NCBI GenBank assembly: GCA_003167475.1
Contig: PMTB01000232.1
Span: 1 to 7,980 of the forward strand
Length of the DNA: 7,980 bases
DNA from: a candidate division FCPU426 bacterium
GTDB lineage: Bacteria > Oederibacteriota > PGYV01 > Palsa-1178
Direction: 5' to 3'
Shown: positions 1 to 6,379 of the stretch, one piece after another
How positions within the stretch are numbered: the stretch's first letter is position 1
How the letters are laid out: each line of letters opens with the position of its first letter
Position numbers and translations under genes: made by a program
Notes under the pieces: model-generated
The model's input: the letters and a program-made list of their open reading frames with translations, nothing else
What the model was told of the DNA's origin: nothing
Databases searched by the model: none

Positions 1-151
1 CAAGAAACGCCAGCCCTATCTTATTTATGACCGGAATATTGGCGCTTTGAAATATCGGGGCGGTCATAAAAACAGAGGCTATGCGTATGAAAACAAGCAA
101 AAAAATCTGAAGCTGTATTATTGCCATGGAGAAAAGGTCGGTATAAACCAT
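1..151 (-). CDS. fliR: Flagellar export gate protein FliR (N-terminal 50 residues; cut by window edge)
   Basis: FliR is a membrane component of the flagellar type III export gate and joins FliP and FliQ in the helical gate complex of the basal body. I translated the open frame from an ATG at 149-151; it reads without a stop to the left edge. The start MVYTDLFSMAII is followed by a hydrophobic stretch containing FLLVFIRIASVFMTAPIF and then NIPVINKIGLAF, which is the classic FliR N-terminus (aromatic/arginine helix, 'APIF', then an 'IP..xKIGLA' loop). The start lies 4 bases after the fliQ stop. The ribosome binding site is weak (GAAGATG inside the fliQ end), so translation is probably coupled to fliQ. 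About 200 further residues should lie outside the window. The gene order fliP-fliQ-fliR supports the call. Confidence 0.93.
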   Translation of the reverse strand, partial: MVYTDLFSMAIIQLQIFLLVFIRIASVFMTAPIFQSANIPVINKIGLAFL

Positions 152-155
152 GACG

Positions 156-428
156 TTACATCTTCATGTACGCGGGCAAATTCAGGAACAGATTGGTCGT
201 AAAATTAAGGATTATCCTGAGCATCCAGGGCCCGAATATTATGACGGCAAGCATGACCACTATGATTTTCGGCACAAAAGTAAGCGTCATTTCCTGTATC
301 TGTGTAACTGCCTGGAAAATGCTTATGATGACGCCGACTAATAGCGCAAGGCCGAGCAATGGAGCGGCCATCAGCAGCGTAACCAAAAGCGCTTCCCTGC
401 CGAAGTTAATAACGAATTCTATGGACAT
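156..428 (-). CDS. fliQ: Flagellar export gate protein FliQ
   Basis: FliQ is a small integral membrane protein of the flagellar type III export gate that packs around FliP in the basal body. The product is 90 residues, the usual FliQ length. It shows two long hydrophobic helices (about residues 14-38 and 53-76) separated by the family hallmark loop around residues 38-52 (FQAVTQIQEMTLTFVPK), which matches the 'QxxTQIQExTLxFVPK' pattern of FliQ/SctS proteins. The ATG at 426-428 has a GGTGG-type ribosome binding site directly after the fliP stop, and only 12 bases separate the two genes. It is followed 4 bases later by fliR. Length, motif and position all agree, and nothing is odd in the sequence. 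Confidence 0.97.
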   Translation of the reverse strand: MSIEFVINFGREALLVTLLMAAPLLGLALLVGVIISIFQAVTQIQEMTLTFVPKIIVVMLAVIIFGPWMLRIILNFTTNLFLNLPAYMKM

Positions 429-440
429 TTGTGCGCCACC

Positions 441-1208
441 TTAACTAAAGCTGACGATAAGAGCCCTGGCGATCAGGTGCCAGCCGTCAACTAAAATGAA
501 CAGAAGTATCTTAAATGGCAATGATATCATGACCGGGGGAAGCATCATCATACCCATGGACATCAGCGTACTAGCGACCACCATGTCTATAATAAGGAAC
601 GGAACATAAATAAGGAAACCAACCGTGAAAGCGGTTTTCAATTCGCTTATTATGAAGGCAGGTATCAGCACTGTAGTTGGGACATCGTCCTGGTTCTTCG
701 GCCTTGCGGTTTTTGACAGGAATATGAAGAGTGCGAGGTCTTTTTCCCTGGTCTGTTTGAACATGAATTTCCTGACCGGCTTTACCGCCTCATCAACGGA
801 TTTTTCCATTGTCTGTTTGTCATCCACATAGGGTTTCCATGCCTTGTCATAGATTTCCTGCCCGACCGGTTTCATGATGAAAAAAGTCATGAACAGGGCA
901 AGGCCAATGAGTATCTGGTTCGGGGGTATCTGCTGGGAGCCCAGAGCCTGCCTTAAGAATGAGAGCACTATTACAATACGCGGAAAACACGTCATAAGCA
1001 TGAGTATGGCCGGCGCAAGGGTGAGTATGGTGAGAAGAAGGAATATCTGGACAGTCGCGGCCACATCTTTTGGCGACTTGGCGTTGGTGATGCTTATACC
1101 GACCTTAGGGATGCTGAGCTCCTCGGCCATAAGGGTGCTGAAAGAAAAAACGCAAATAAATGTTATGGCAAAAGCAAGGAATATTTTCCTGTATTTTCCG
1201 CTTTTCAT
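441..1208 (-). CDS. fliP: Flagellar export gate protein FliP
   Basis: FliP forms the core pentamer of the flagellar type III export gate. The product is 255 residues (E. coli FliP is 245). Residues 1-28 look like a cleavable signal peptide (basic start, hydrophobic core, ending LMA before EE), as is usual for FliP. The family core follows: residues 62-90 with LTLAPAILMLMTCFPRIVIV and SFLRQALG, then PPNQILIGLALFMTFFIMKP (95-114), a hydrophilic periplasmic part with KQTREKDLALF (151-161), and the second membrane half (182-225) with SELKTAF, FLIIDMVVAS and GMMMLPP. It ends with LPFKILLFILVDGWHL (230-245). Pro76 sits where E. coli has Thr. The ATG overlaps the fliO stop by 4 bases (ATGA), so translational coupling is likely; a GGAAG sequence lies about 10 bases upstream. 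Confidence 0.97.
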   Translation of the reverse strand: MKSGKYRKIFLAFAITFICVFSFSTLMAEELSIPKVGISITNAKSPKDVAATVQIFLLLTILTLAPAILMLMTCFPRIVIVLSFLRQALGSQQIPPNQILIGLALFMTFFIMKPVGQEIYDKAWKPYVDDKQTMEKSVDEAVKPVRKFMFKQTREKDLALFIFLSKTARPKNQDDVPTTVLIPAFIISELKTAFTVGFLIYVPFLIIDMVVASTLMSMGMMMLPPVMISLPFKILLFILVDGWHLIARALIVSFS

Positions 1209-1843
1209 TTTGGCTTATCTTCCTTTTTGCCGAATTTTTCCATAATTCCCTTTATCATTTGATTGCCGCTGTTTACCAGCGTTTTGCCCTGCTTGAGATA
1301 CGAGGATTTTAACTGCTGGTCAAAACGGGATTCCGCCTTTAAGGAGTACTTCGCCACATACTCATCGGCCTGCTGTTTTAATTTCCCGATCTCTTCACTG
1401 CCTGTAATTTCCGTAAGCAGGTTTATTGCCCCTCCGGAATTGCCCAGGAGCAGCACCTTGCCGGCGAATTCCACGACATACAGCACTGTCATGCCGTCAA
1501 TATACTCTTTTGCAATCACGCTGATGACATTTTCACTTTTAACCGGAATAGAAGCTTTTATATTGAAGTATTTCAAAGCCCAAGCCAGGAGATAAATAAG
1601 AAGAAGTGTCAGCCCCAACGCCGTTAAAAACCTGATTATAGTGGGCAAAATGTCCGGGGGGGGGATGGCTTTCGGGGACGCAATGCCCGGATACTCATTT
1701 GATAAATAACCCTGCTCCTGCGGCTGTGCTGCCGCGGCCAGATTGACCTGGGCAGAAGCCTTTGCAGGCTTTACCTCAGCGCCCTGAAGAATCAGCGGCG
1801 CTAAAAAAAAAAGAATAGCCAGGAATATTTTATGCTTATTCAT
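1205..1843 (-). CDS. fliO: Flagellar biosynthetic protein FliO (FliZ-type)
   Basis: FliO (FliZ in spirochaetes and Firmicutes) is a bitopic membrane protein that helps FliP assemble into the export gate. The 212-residue product has an N-terminal signal peptide or helix (about 1-22), an Ala/Pro-rich segment probably outside the membrane (23-66), one clear transmembrane helix (68-91), and a cytoplasmic domain. That domain has the FliO pattern of short beta strands (ENVISVIAKEYIDGMTVLYVVEFAGKVLLLG, about 104-134, with the late 'G.vllLG' turn), then a charged C-terminal tail. The primary sequence is weakly conserved in this family, so position between fliY and fliP is important support. The start is 2 bases from the fliY stop and has almost no ribosome binding site, suggesting coupling. 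Two homopolymers lie in the gene: T10 at codons 11-14 and C9 at codons 60-63 on the coding strand. Confidence 0.88.
   Translation of the reverse strand: MNKHKIFLAILFFLAPLILQGAEVKPAKASAQVNLAAAAQPQEQGYLSNEYPGIASPKAIPPPDILPTIIRFLTALGLTLLLIYLLAWALKYFNIKASIPVKSENVISVIAKEYIDGMTVLYVVEFAGKVLLLGNSGGAINLLTEITGSEEIGKLKQQADEYVAKYSLKAESRFDQQLKSSYLKQGKTLVNSGNQMIKGIMEKFGKKEDKPK
1656..1664 (-). repeat. C9 homopolymer inside fliO
   Basis: Nine G on the plus strand, nine C on the coding strand, spanning codons 60-63 (I-P-P-P) just before the FliO transmembrane helix. Gain or loss of one base by slippage would shift the frame and remove the helix and the cytoplasmic domain. Tracts of this length are uncommon at moderate GC content. 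It could also be a place where sequencing or assembly miscounts. Confidence 0.8.
1803..1812 (-). repeat. T10 homopolymer inside the fliO signal segment
   Basis: Ten A on the plus strand, ten T on the coding strand, covering codons 11-14 (L-F-F-L) of the hydrophobic N-terminal segment. Slippage during replication or transcription would shift the frame very early in fliO. The Phe/Leu composition of a signal helix favours T runs, so it may be incidental. Confidence 0.8.
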
Positions 1844-1845
1844 CT

Positions 1846-2799
1846 TTATATCTTCGGGATTCTGTCCGCCGGTCTTACAATGTCGGTTATCCTGATGCCG
1901 AAATTTTCGTCGATGACGACAACTTCGCCTTTGGCGATGTACTTCTGGTTGACAAGAATATCAACCGGCTCGCCGGCAAGCTTGTCAAGCTCGACTACCG
2001 AGCCCGGCGTAAGTTCAAGCACGTCACGCACGAGTTTCTCGGTCCTGCCGAGCTCAACCGTTACCTGAAGAGGCACGTCAAGAACTATATCAAGGCTCCT
2101 GTCATAAACATTCCCTGATACTCTTTCGGCCTGGAGTTCAGAAGTGACTACATTCTGCGCTGTTGCTGCTTTCTGCATTTTTTTCCCTCCACCCGATGTG
2201 ATATCGTTTACGAAGCCCTCTGTGGAAGCGGGCGCTTGCTGTCCTTTTTTTAATGAAGCCGCGACTTCGCCGGAAAAAACAAAAGCCAGTTTTCCGGCTC
2301 CAAGTTCGCCTATGGTAAGATCCGCATCCATCATAATAACATCCCCGTCAATTCCCTGTATCTGGGAACTTTCCAGGTCTACCACGGTTACCTCTCCGGG
2401 TGTCGAGAAAAGGGATGTCCCTATCTGCGACGCTATGGAACTTATTACGGAATCCGTAACCTGGTTTGCGAGCTCGGTTACCGCGCTCAAATGAAGGTCC
2501 TCAAGAGTGGCTGGAGGGTTTGTGCCGTCCTGGCCTATCATGAGGTCCGCCATAATGGCAGCCTGCGGCTCTGAAATAATAAGAGCTGCGTTGCCCATTC
2601 CGTCGCCGAGTTCCACCGGCACGACAAGGTTACGCCCGGGCAGCATTGAGCCCAATGATCCCGCGTCTGTTTCTTCTATCCGGCTCATGGCCACAGATGT
2701 CGCCTTCCCAAGAAGTTCGGAAAGCATTTTTTCCCCGTTAGGTACTGCGTTCCCCAATATTTCTGTTACGTTATTTTTCTGCTTGTCGTTAAGGGCCAA
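1846..2799 (-). CDS. fliY: Flagellar motor switch protein FliY (CheC-like plus FliN domain)
   Basis: FliY is the long form of FliN: it forms the lower C-ring of the rotary switch and, in characterised species, can dephosphorylate CheY-P through CheC-type sites. Taking TTG at 2797-2799 as start gives 317 residues. Residues 1-200 are CheC-like and 230-310 are the FliN/SpoA domain (LDVPLQVTVELGRTE, LTPGSVVELDKLAGEPVDI, then VVVIDENFGIRITDIV). One CheC motif is kept: S105, E109, N112 and P134 (SAVTELAN, then P after 21 residues). The first motif near E13 lacks the E-x2-N spacing. The N-terminus lacks the EIDALL-type CheY-P binding helix present in FliM. A GTG at 2806-2808 is also in frame (320 residues), but the Shine-Dalgarno GGGAGG overlaps it, so TTG is preferred. 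It follows fliM closely and could also be named fliN. Confidence 0.93.
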   Translation of the reverse strand: MALNDKQKNNVTEILGNAVPNGEKMLSELLGKATSVAMSRIEETDAGSLGSMLPGRNLVVPVELGDGMGNAALIISEPQAAIMADLMIGQDGTNPPATLEDLHLSAVTELANQVTDSVISSIASQIGTSLFSTPGEVTVVDLESSQIQGIDGDVIMMDADLTIGELGAGKLAFVFSGEVAASLKKGQQAPASTEGFVNDITSGGGKKMQKAATAQNVVTSELQAERVSGNVYDRSLDIVLDVPLQVTVELGRTEKLVRDVLELTPGSVVELDKLAGEPVDILVNQKYIAKGEVVVIDENFGIRITDIVRPADRIPKI

Positions 2800-2807
2800 T
2801 TTAGCCA

Positions 2808-2813
2808 CCTCCC
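2808..2813 (-). promoter_or_regulatory. Ribosome binding site that decides the fliY start
   Basis: On the minus strand GGGAGG occupies this stretch between the fliM stop (2817-2819) and fliY. Its last G is the first base of the in-frame GTG at 2806-2808, so it cannot serve that codon with normal spacing. The in-frame TTG at 2797-2799 lies 8 bases downstream, the ideal distance. The inference is that TTG is the true start; proteomics of the N-terminus would settle it. Confidence 0.65.
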
Positions 2814-2816
2814 AAT

Positions 2817-3881
2817 TTATTTGGACTTGATCGAGAATTTCTTCTCGTATGATGTATCGTTCTTTTTAATAATAGAGGAAATTTTTACGGCTTTCTTTTT
2901 CCCCTTTGTCCCTATCTTAGCGTAGAACATCGGCTTGTTTTCAACCGTGACAAGCAGGTCATCCTTCGCGTTGGTCTCAAGCTTTATTATATCGCCTTTT
3001 CTCAGGTCTATAACTTCCTTCATCTTTAACGAAGTTCCCCCGAGATTGACATAGAGCGGGACCCAGGTGTGTTTGACTTTGTCGTCAAGTATCTGCTGGG
3101 TTTCCGGCGACATGTCTTCCTTCGAAAGCGTAAACCACTGTTTTGCTGAAAGTTTATAGAGAACGGGTTCAATGACCATGTAAGGAAGGCACATTGACAT
3201 GGCGCCCACGTGTTCTTTTATCTTTATCTCAAAGTTAAGGTTTAAACACATTTCATTAGGGGCGACTATCTGCACGAACTGGGGATTTGTTTCCCTCGCT
3301 TTTATTTCAGGGTCAAAATCAACTATCCTGTGCCATGAATCCTTAAGATTAAGGAAGCCTTTTTCAATAATCTTCCCGACTATTGCCTGCTCCAGGTCGG
3401 TGAGTTCCCTGGGTTTGCTTATCGCTTCACCCTGGCCGCCCAGCACCCTGTCAATGATGGGAAAAATTATTGACGGATTAATTTCAAAAATTGCCAGTCC
3501 CTTCAACGGTTCAAGGCTGAATACCGCGATCGACGTGGGGTTCGGCACTTTCTCAATATATTCGCTGTATGTAAGCTGCTTCACGGAAGTAACCGTGACC
3601 TCGGCAATGGTCCTGATATAACCCGAAAGATCTGCCCCAAAATGCCTGGCAAAACTTTCATGCATCATTTCTATCGTCCTGATCTGGTCCTTGGAGAACT
3701 TATCAGGCCTGCGGAAATCATACATCTTTATCTTGCCTTTTTTCCTGGAAACCATGGCAGGTCCTGCCGCTACCGTTTCCTCTTCGGCGTCATCTTCATG
3801 CGCGGATTCCTTTTTGGGCCCTTCTTTCATTCCCGCCAGAAGGGCGTCAAGTTCACCGTCAGACAGAATGTCGTCAGCCAT
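2817..3881 (-). CDS. fliM: Flagellar motor switch protein FliM
   Basis: FliM is the C-ring protein that binds CheY-P and sets the direction of rotation. The 354-residue product begins with the CheY-P binding peptide ILSDGELDALLAG (residues 5-17), matching the 'LSQxEIDALL' family motif. An acidic linker follows (about 18-42), then the CheC-like middle domain from the conserved YDFRRPDKFSKDQ (54-66) to about 240. It includes the LGGQGE turn (147-152, the GGxG region needed for switching and FliG contact). The C-terminal SpoA/FliN-like domain spans about 265-340 (LYVNLGGTSLKMKEVIDLRKGDIIKL). The ATG at 3879-3881 has a GGGGTG ribosome binding site. It is 29 bases from fliL and is followed after 17 bases by the preferred fliY start. 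It is slightly longer than E. coli FliM (334) because of the linker and C-terminal tail. Confidence 0.98.
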   Translation of the reverse strand: MADDILSDGELDALLAGMKEGPKKESAHEDDAEEETVAAGPAMVSRKKGKIKMYDFRRPDKFSKDQIRTIEMMHESFARHFGADLSGYIRTIAEVTVTSVKQLTYSEYIEKVPNPTSIAVFSLEPLKGLAIFEINPSIIFPIIDRVLGGQGEAISKPRELTDLEQAIVGKIIEKGFLNLKDSWHRIVDFDPEIKARETNPQFVQIVAPNEMCLNLNFEIKIKEHVGAMSMCLPYMVIEPVLYKLSAKQWFTLSKEDMSPETQQILDDKVKHTWVPLYVNLGGTSLKMKEVIDLRKGDIIKLETNAKDDLLVTVENKPMFYAKIGTKGKKKAVKISSIIKKNDTSYEKKFSIKSK

Positions 3882-3910
3882 TAATCACACCCCGTGTTTT
3901 ATTTTATTGT

Positions 3911-4375
3911 CTACTGTACCGCGAACGATGTAAAATAAACTTTTGCCAGCTGCCCTCTGTTAAGTATTGCGTTTATCTTGTCCTTGACCTCGGCCTTTAA
4001 TGATTCCCTGTTTTCCGGATCCTGAAGCTGTACCGATGTTTTCGCGCCAAGGCATGAAATAACGATATCCTTTATCTGCGGCAGCCTTTTCTCGACTTCT
4101 TCAGCGAGTTTCAGGCTTGATCCGTAGTCCAGTTCAAGCACCACGTTTGCCCTTAAATAATGACTTTCGGTAGGGTCTGCGAGGTTTACGATGAATTCAC
4201 CGAGCGTTGTGATAGGACCCAACTCCGGTTTTTCAACTATGACTTTCTTTGTGGCCGGTGTTGTCTTTGTTGAAATCATCCAAAACGAAGCGAATGCCGA
4301 TACCAGACTGATTACAAGTACTGCGCTCACTAAAATAATCAGTGTGTTTAAAAGCTTTTTGTCATCTGCCGCCAT
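3911..4375 (-). CDS. fliL: Flagellar basal body-associated protein FliL
   Basis: FliL is a single-span inner membrane protein at the basal body that associates with the MotA/MotB stator and supports its torque. The product is 154 residues: a short cytoplasmic N-terminus, one transmembrane helix at about 9-34, then a periplasmic domain related to the stomatin/SPFH fold. Family features are visible: LGPITTLGEFIVNLAD (52-67), HYLRANVVLEL (72-82) and the end LAKVYFTSFAVQ (143-154), matching the usual 'V..VYFTEFVIQ' terminus. The ATG at 4373-4375 has an excellent ribosome binding site, AGGAGG at 4383-4388, 7 bases away. It lies between motB (38-base gap) and fliM (29-base gap), the usual place in operons that include motAB. 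Confidence 0.96.
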   Translation of the reverse strand: MAADDKKLLNTLIILVSAVLVISLVSAFASFWMISTKTTPATKKVIVEKPELGPITTLGEFIVNLADPTESHYLRANVVLELDYGSSLKLAEEVEKRLPQIKDIVISCLGAKTSVQLQDPENRESLKAEVKDKINAILNRGQLAKVYFTSFAVQ

Positions 4376-4413
4376 ACTAAAACCTCCTCGTCAATGCTGT
4401 TTTATTTGATATT

Positions 4414-5250
4414 TTAATAAGTTAATGAATCCAGGTTTTCTTTCTCTATCTGTTTTTTGGTCTTTACATCCGAAGGCATCGGCAATTCGCGCGATTCCAT
4501 GGCCCTGTCGTTAACCAGGTCAGACTTCAGCAGAACAATATCGATCCTGCGGTTCTTTGCCCTTGTTATGTCGTCTATGTTCGGGACCAGCGGCCTGAAT
4601 TCTCCGTAACCCGCCGCCGACAGCCTGTCGGGCGAAACGCCCTTTCTGATCATGTACTTGAGCACGTTAACCGCCCTTGCGGTTGAAAGGTCCCAGTTGT
4701 CCGAATATTTTGATTTGATCGACCTCTGTTTGATCGGAGAATCGTCTGTATGCCCCTCAATGATAATCGGATTTGTCTGTTGTTTTAAAAGTTCGGAAAT
4801 GTCCGAAAGTATTTCCCTCGTCTGGGGAAGCAAAACCGCCGCTCCGCTTTCAAAAAGCACTTTATCCGTCATAAGGCTTATCACAACGCCGCGTTCATTA
4901 AAACGCACTTTGACATCGCGTTCAAGTTTTTTCTGAAGAATCCATTTCTGTATCTTTTCCTTGGTGGAAGTGAGCTGTACCTGCGATTCGGGCATGGTAA
5001 CGGGAATAGTATCTGTCGTGGCGCCTGAACCCAATACCGAAACCTGCCCTGAAAGCCCGAAAGCCTGTCCCAGCGCCATCTCAAGCGCCCTTACTTTGGT
5101 TTCGTCAACAACCGACATGGAATAAAGAATAACGAAAAGTGCGAACAGGAGCGTCAACATATCGGCGTATGTGAGAAGCCATCTCATCATACCTCCCGAT
5201 TCCATTTCTACGCCTTCGCCTCCTACCTTTACGTCCCTTCTTTTTCCCAT
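4414..5250 (-). CDS. motB: Flagellar stator protein MotB
   Basis: MotB is the stator subunit that anchors the MotA/MotB ion channel to peptidoglycan. The 278-residue product has a short cytoplasmic tail, one transmembrane helix from W24 to about 46 (WLLTYADMLTLLFALFVILY) with the essential ion-binding aspartate at D30, a linker or plug region (about 50-110), and an OmpA-like peptidoglycan-binding domain (about 128-242). That domain carries IIIEGHTDDSPI (162-173), NWDLSTARAVNVL (185-197) and NRRIDIVL (233-240). The ATG directly abuts the motA stop (TAAATG); its ribosome binding site GGAGGAG at 5259-5265 lies inside the motA 3' end, so the two are co-translated. Residues after D30 (TLLFALF) look more like proton-type Bacillus MotB than sodium-type PomB (SLLMCFF), but ion choice cannot be settled from this. 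Confidence 0.97.
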   Translation of the reverse strand: MGKRRDVKVGGEGVEMESGGMMRWLLTYADMLTLLFALFVILYSMSVVDETKVRALEMALGQAFGLSGQVSVLGSGATTDTIPVTMPESQVQLTSTKEKIQKWILQKKLERDVKVRFNERGVVISLMTDKVLFESGAAVLLPQTREILSDISELLKQQTNPIIIEGHTDDSPIKQRSIKSKYSDNWDLSTARAVNVLKYMIRKGVSPDRLSAAGYGEFRPLVPNIDDITRAKNRRIDIVLLKSDLVNDRAMESRELPMPSDVKTKKQIEKENLDSLTY

Positions 5251-6075
5251 TTACGCAGCTCCTCCGCCGGCAGCAGCCTCACCCTCGGCGCCCTCTGTTT
5301 TAACAGCCTGCTCTTTCGGCGATAAGAACGCTTTGAGTTTTTCTTCAACGATCCTGGGGTTGTCTCCCGCGGATATGGAAAGTATTCCTTCAATCATAAC
5401 TTCGCGGATAAGCACTTCTTCCGCTGATTTTGCCTTTAATTTGAATGATATCGGCAGGAATATCAGGTTGGCAAACCCGATACCATAGAACGTCGCGATA
5501 AAGGCGACGGCGATGGCTCCCGCGACTTTGCTGGCGTTTTCCAGGGATCCAAGCGCGTTAACAAGTCCCATAACCGTTCCGATAATTCCAAGCGTCGGCG
5601 CGAATCCTCCGAGCGTCCCGAACAGCCCTTCTCCAAGTTTGTGCCTTGTTTCCAGGAAGGACAGGTCCGTTTCAAGAATGCTTCTGACAAGCTCAATATC
5701 CGTGCCGTCTACAACCAGCTGTATGCCTTTTTTAAGGAAGTTATCGTTGACCTGATTGATCTCGTCTTCCAATCCAAGCAACCCTTCCCTTCTTGCCTTT
5801 GTCGCGAAACCCACGAGGGTCTGAATGACGTCGCTGGCTTTCATCTCTCTTTTTATAAATGCCTGTTTTGCCACGTTAAAAATATTTGTAACAACTTCCC
5901 ACGGGTAACTGATGATGGTCGCGCCCAGGGTTCCCCCGACAACTATAAAGAAAGCCGACAACTGAAAGAACATGAAAACAACGCTCAAATTGCCGTCTGA
6001 TTCCATGAACAGGGCGACAAGGACCGATCCCCAACCTACCGCGAGTCCGATTATTGTTGATATATCTATTGCCAC
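5251..6075 (-). CDS. motA: Flagellar stator protein MotA
   Basis: MotA is the torque-generating stator subunit; five copies surround a MotB dimer in the inner membrane and push on FliG. The 274-residue product has four hydrophobic segments (about 5-24, 33-53, 150-172, 183-206). The cytoplasmic loop carries ATKARREGLLGLE (91-103), which holds the conserved arginine and glutamate that contact FliG. FAPTLGIIGTVMGLV (158-172) carries P160 and LPISFKLK (207-214) carries P208, the counterparts of E. coli Pro173 and Pro222. SISAGDNPRIVEEKL (233-247) is also typical. The tail is rich in Ala, Gly and Glu. The start is GTG at 6073-6075 with AGGGGGTG upstream (6081-6088). It lies 24 bases after flbD and abuts motB, supporting a single stator unit. 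Confidence 0.97.
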   Translation of the reverse strand: MAIDISTIIGLAVGWGSVLVALFMESDGNLSVVFMFFQLSAFFIVVGGTLGATIISYPWEVVTNIFNVAKQAFIKREMKASDVIQTLVGFATKARREGLLGLEDEINQVNDNFLKKGIQLVVDGTDIELVRSILETDLSFLETRHKLGEGLFGTLGGFAPTLGIIGTVMGLVNALGSLENASKVAGAIAVAFIATFYGIGFANLIFLPISFKLKAKSAEEVLIREVMIEGILSISAGDNPRIVEEKLKAFLSPKEQAVKTEGAEGEAAAGGGAA

Positions 6076-6099
6076 AAATACACCCCCTGATTAAAGGTT

Positions 6100-6300
6100 T
6101 TAGTTTTCTTTTACTATCGGTAAATTCAATTCCTGTTTATATTTTTTTACCAGATCAACAACCTGTTCTATGCTTTCTTTTACTATGACTTTCTTTCCCG
6201 TTGTCGTTGTAATCATAGTTTCCGGCGTCTGCTCTATCAATTCGATAAGCTCGGCGTTTATCACGACTTTCTTATTATCAAGTTTTGTAATAAATATCAT
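6100..6300 (-). CDS. flbD: FlbD/SwrD family protein, linked to flagellar power
   Basis: The product is 66 residues and matches the small FlbD family (SwrD, formerly YlzI, in Bacillus subtilis). It has no relation to the Caulobacter regulator also called FlbD. It starts MIFITKLDNKKVVINAELIELIEQTPETMITTTTG with the family pattern 'I.lTrLnG..f.lN.elIe.IE.tPDT.It..nGkk..V.Es..ev...i..y'. Here the tail reads GKKVIVKESIEQVVDLVKKY (35-54). In B. subtilis SwrD is needed for full flagellar power and swarming, with genetic links to the stator; its molecular action is not well known. The gene is first in the transcript from the promoter at 6331-6359, has a GAGGAG ribosome binding site at 6311-6316, and sits 24 bases before motA, which fits a role with the stator. 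Confidence 0.93.
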   Translation of the reverse strand: MIFITKLDNKKVVINAELIELIEQTPETMITTTTGKKVIVKESIEQVVDLVKKYKQELNLPIVKEN

Positions 6301-6322
6301 AATTTAAATTCTCCTCAAAAAC

Positions 6323-6337
6323 GTAAAATCATTTTAC
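6323..6337. promoter_or_regulatory. Inverted repeat over the flbD promoter -10 (possible operator)
   Basis: GTAAAAT and ATTTTAC form perfect 7-bp arms around one central base. The element covers the -10 hexamer (6331-6336) and the predicted transcription start, where a bound repressor would block initiation. It is A/T rich, so chance cannot be excluded, and no regulator is identifiable in the window. Confidence 0.35.
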
Positions 6338-6359
6338 AATTATTGCCCTTTATTGTCAA
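6331..6359 (-). promoter_or_regulatory. Sigma70-type promoter for the flbD-motAB-fliLMYOPQR operon
   Basis: On the minus strand the -35 is TTGACA (6354-6359, perfect match), then a 17-base spacer (6337-6353), then the -10 TAAAAT (6331-6336, five of six matches). Transcription should begin near 6324, and flbD starts at 6300 after a GAGGAG ribosome binding site at 6311-6316. This is an unusually clear housekeeping-type promoter. I looked for sigma28 (TAAA, about 15 bases, GCCGATAA) and sigma54 (TGGCAC, 5 bases, TTGC) promoters in the region and found no properly spaced pair. The upstream terminator makes a separate promoter necessary, which supports the call. Confidence 0.8.
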
Positions 6360-6379
6360 TAAGAAAATATTTTTATCTG

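Noticed and set aside
1846..3881. Long plus-strand open frames opposite fliM and fliY, and similar ones opposite other genes
   Set aside because: They mirror well-recognised flagellar genes, lack ribosome binding sites and show no recognisable protein features.
6301..6330. Possible cyclic-di-GMP riboswitch in the flbD leader
   Set aside because: The predicted leader is about 24 bases and neither it nor the upstream region resembles the GEMM core sequence.
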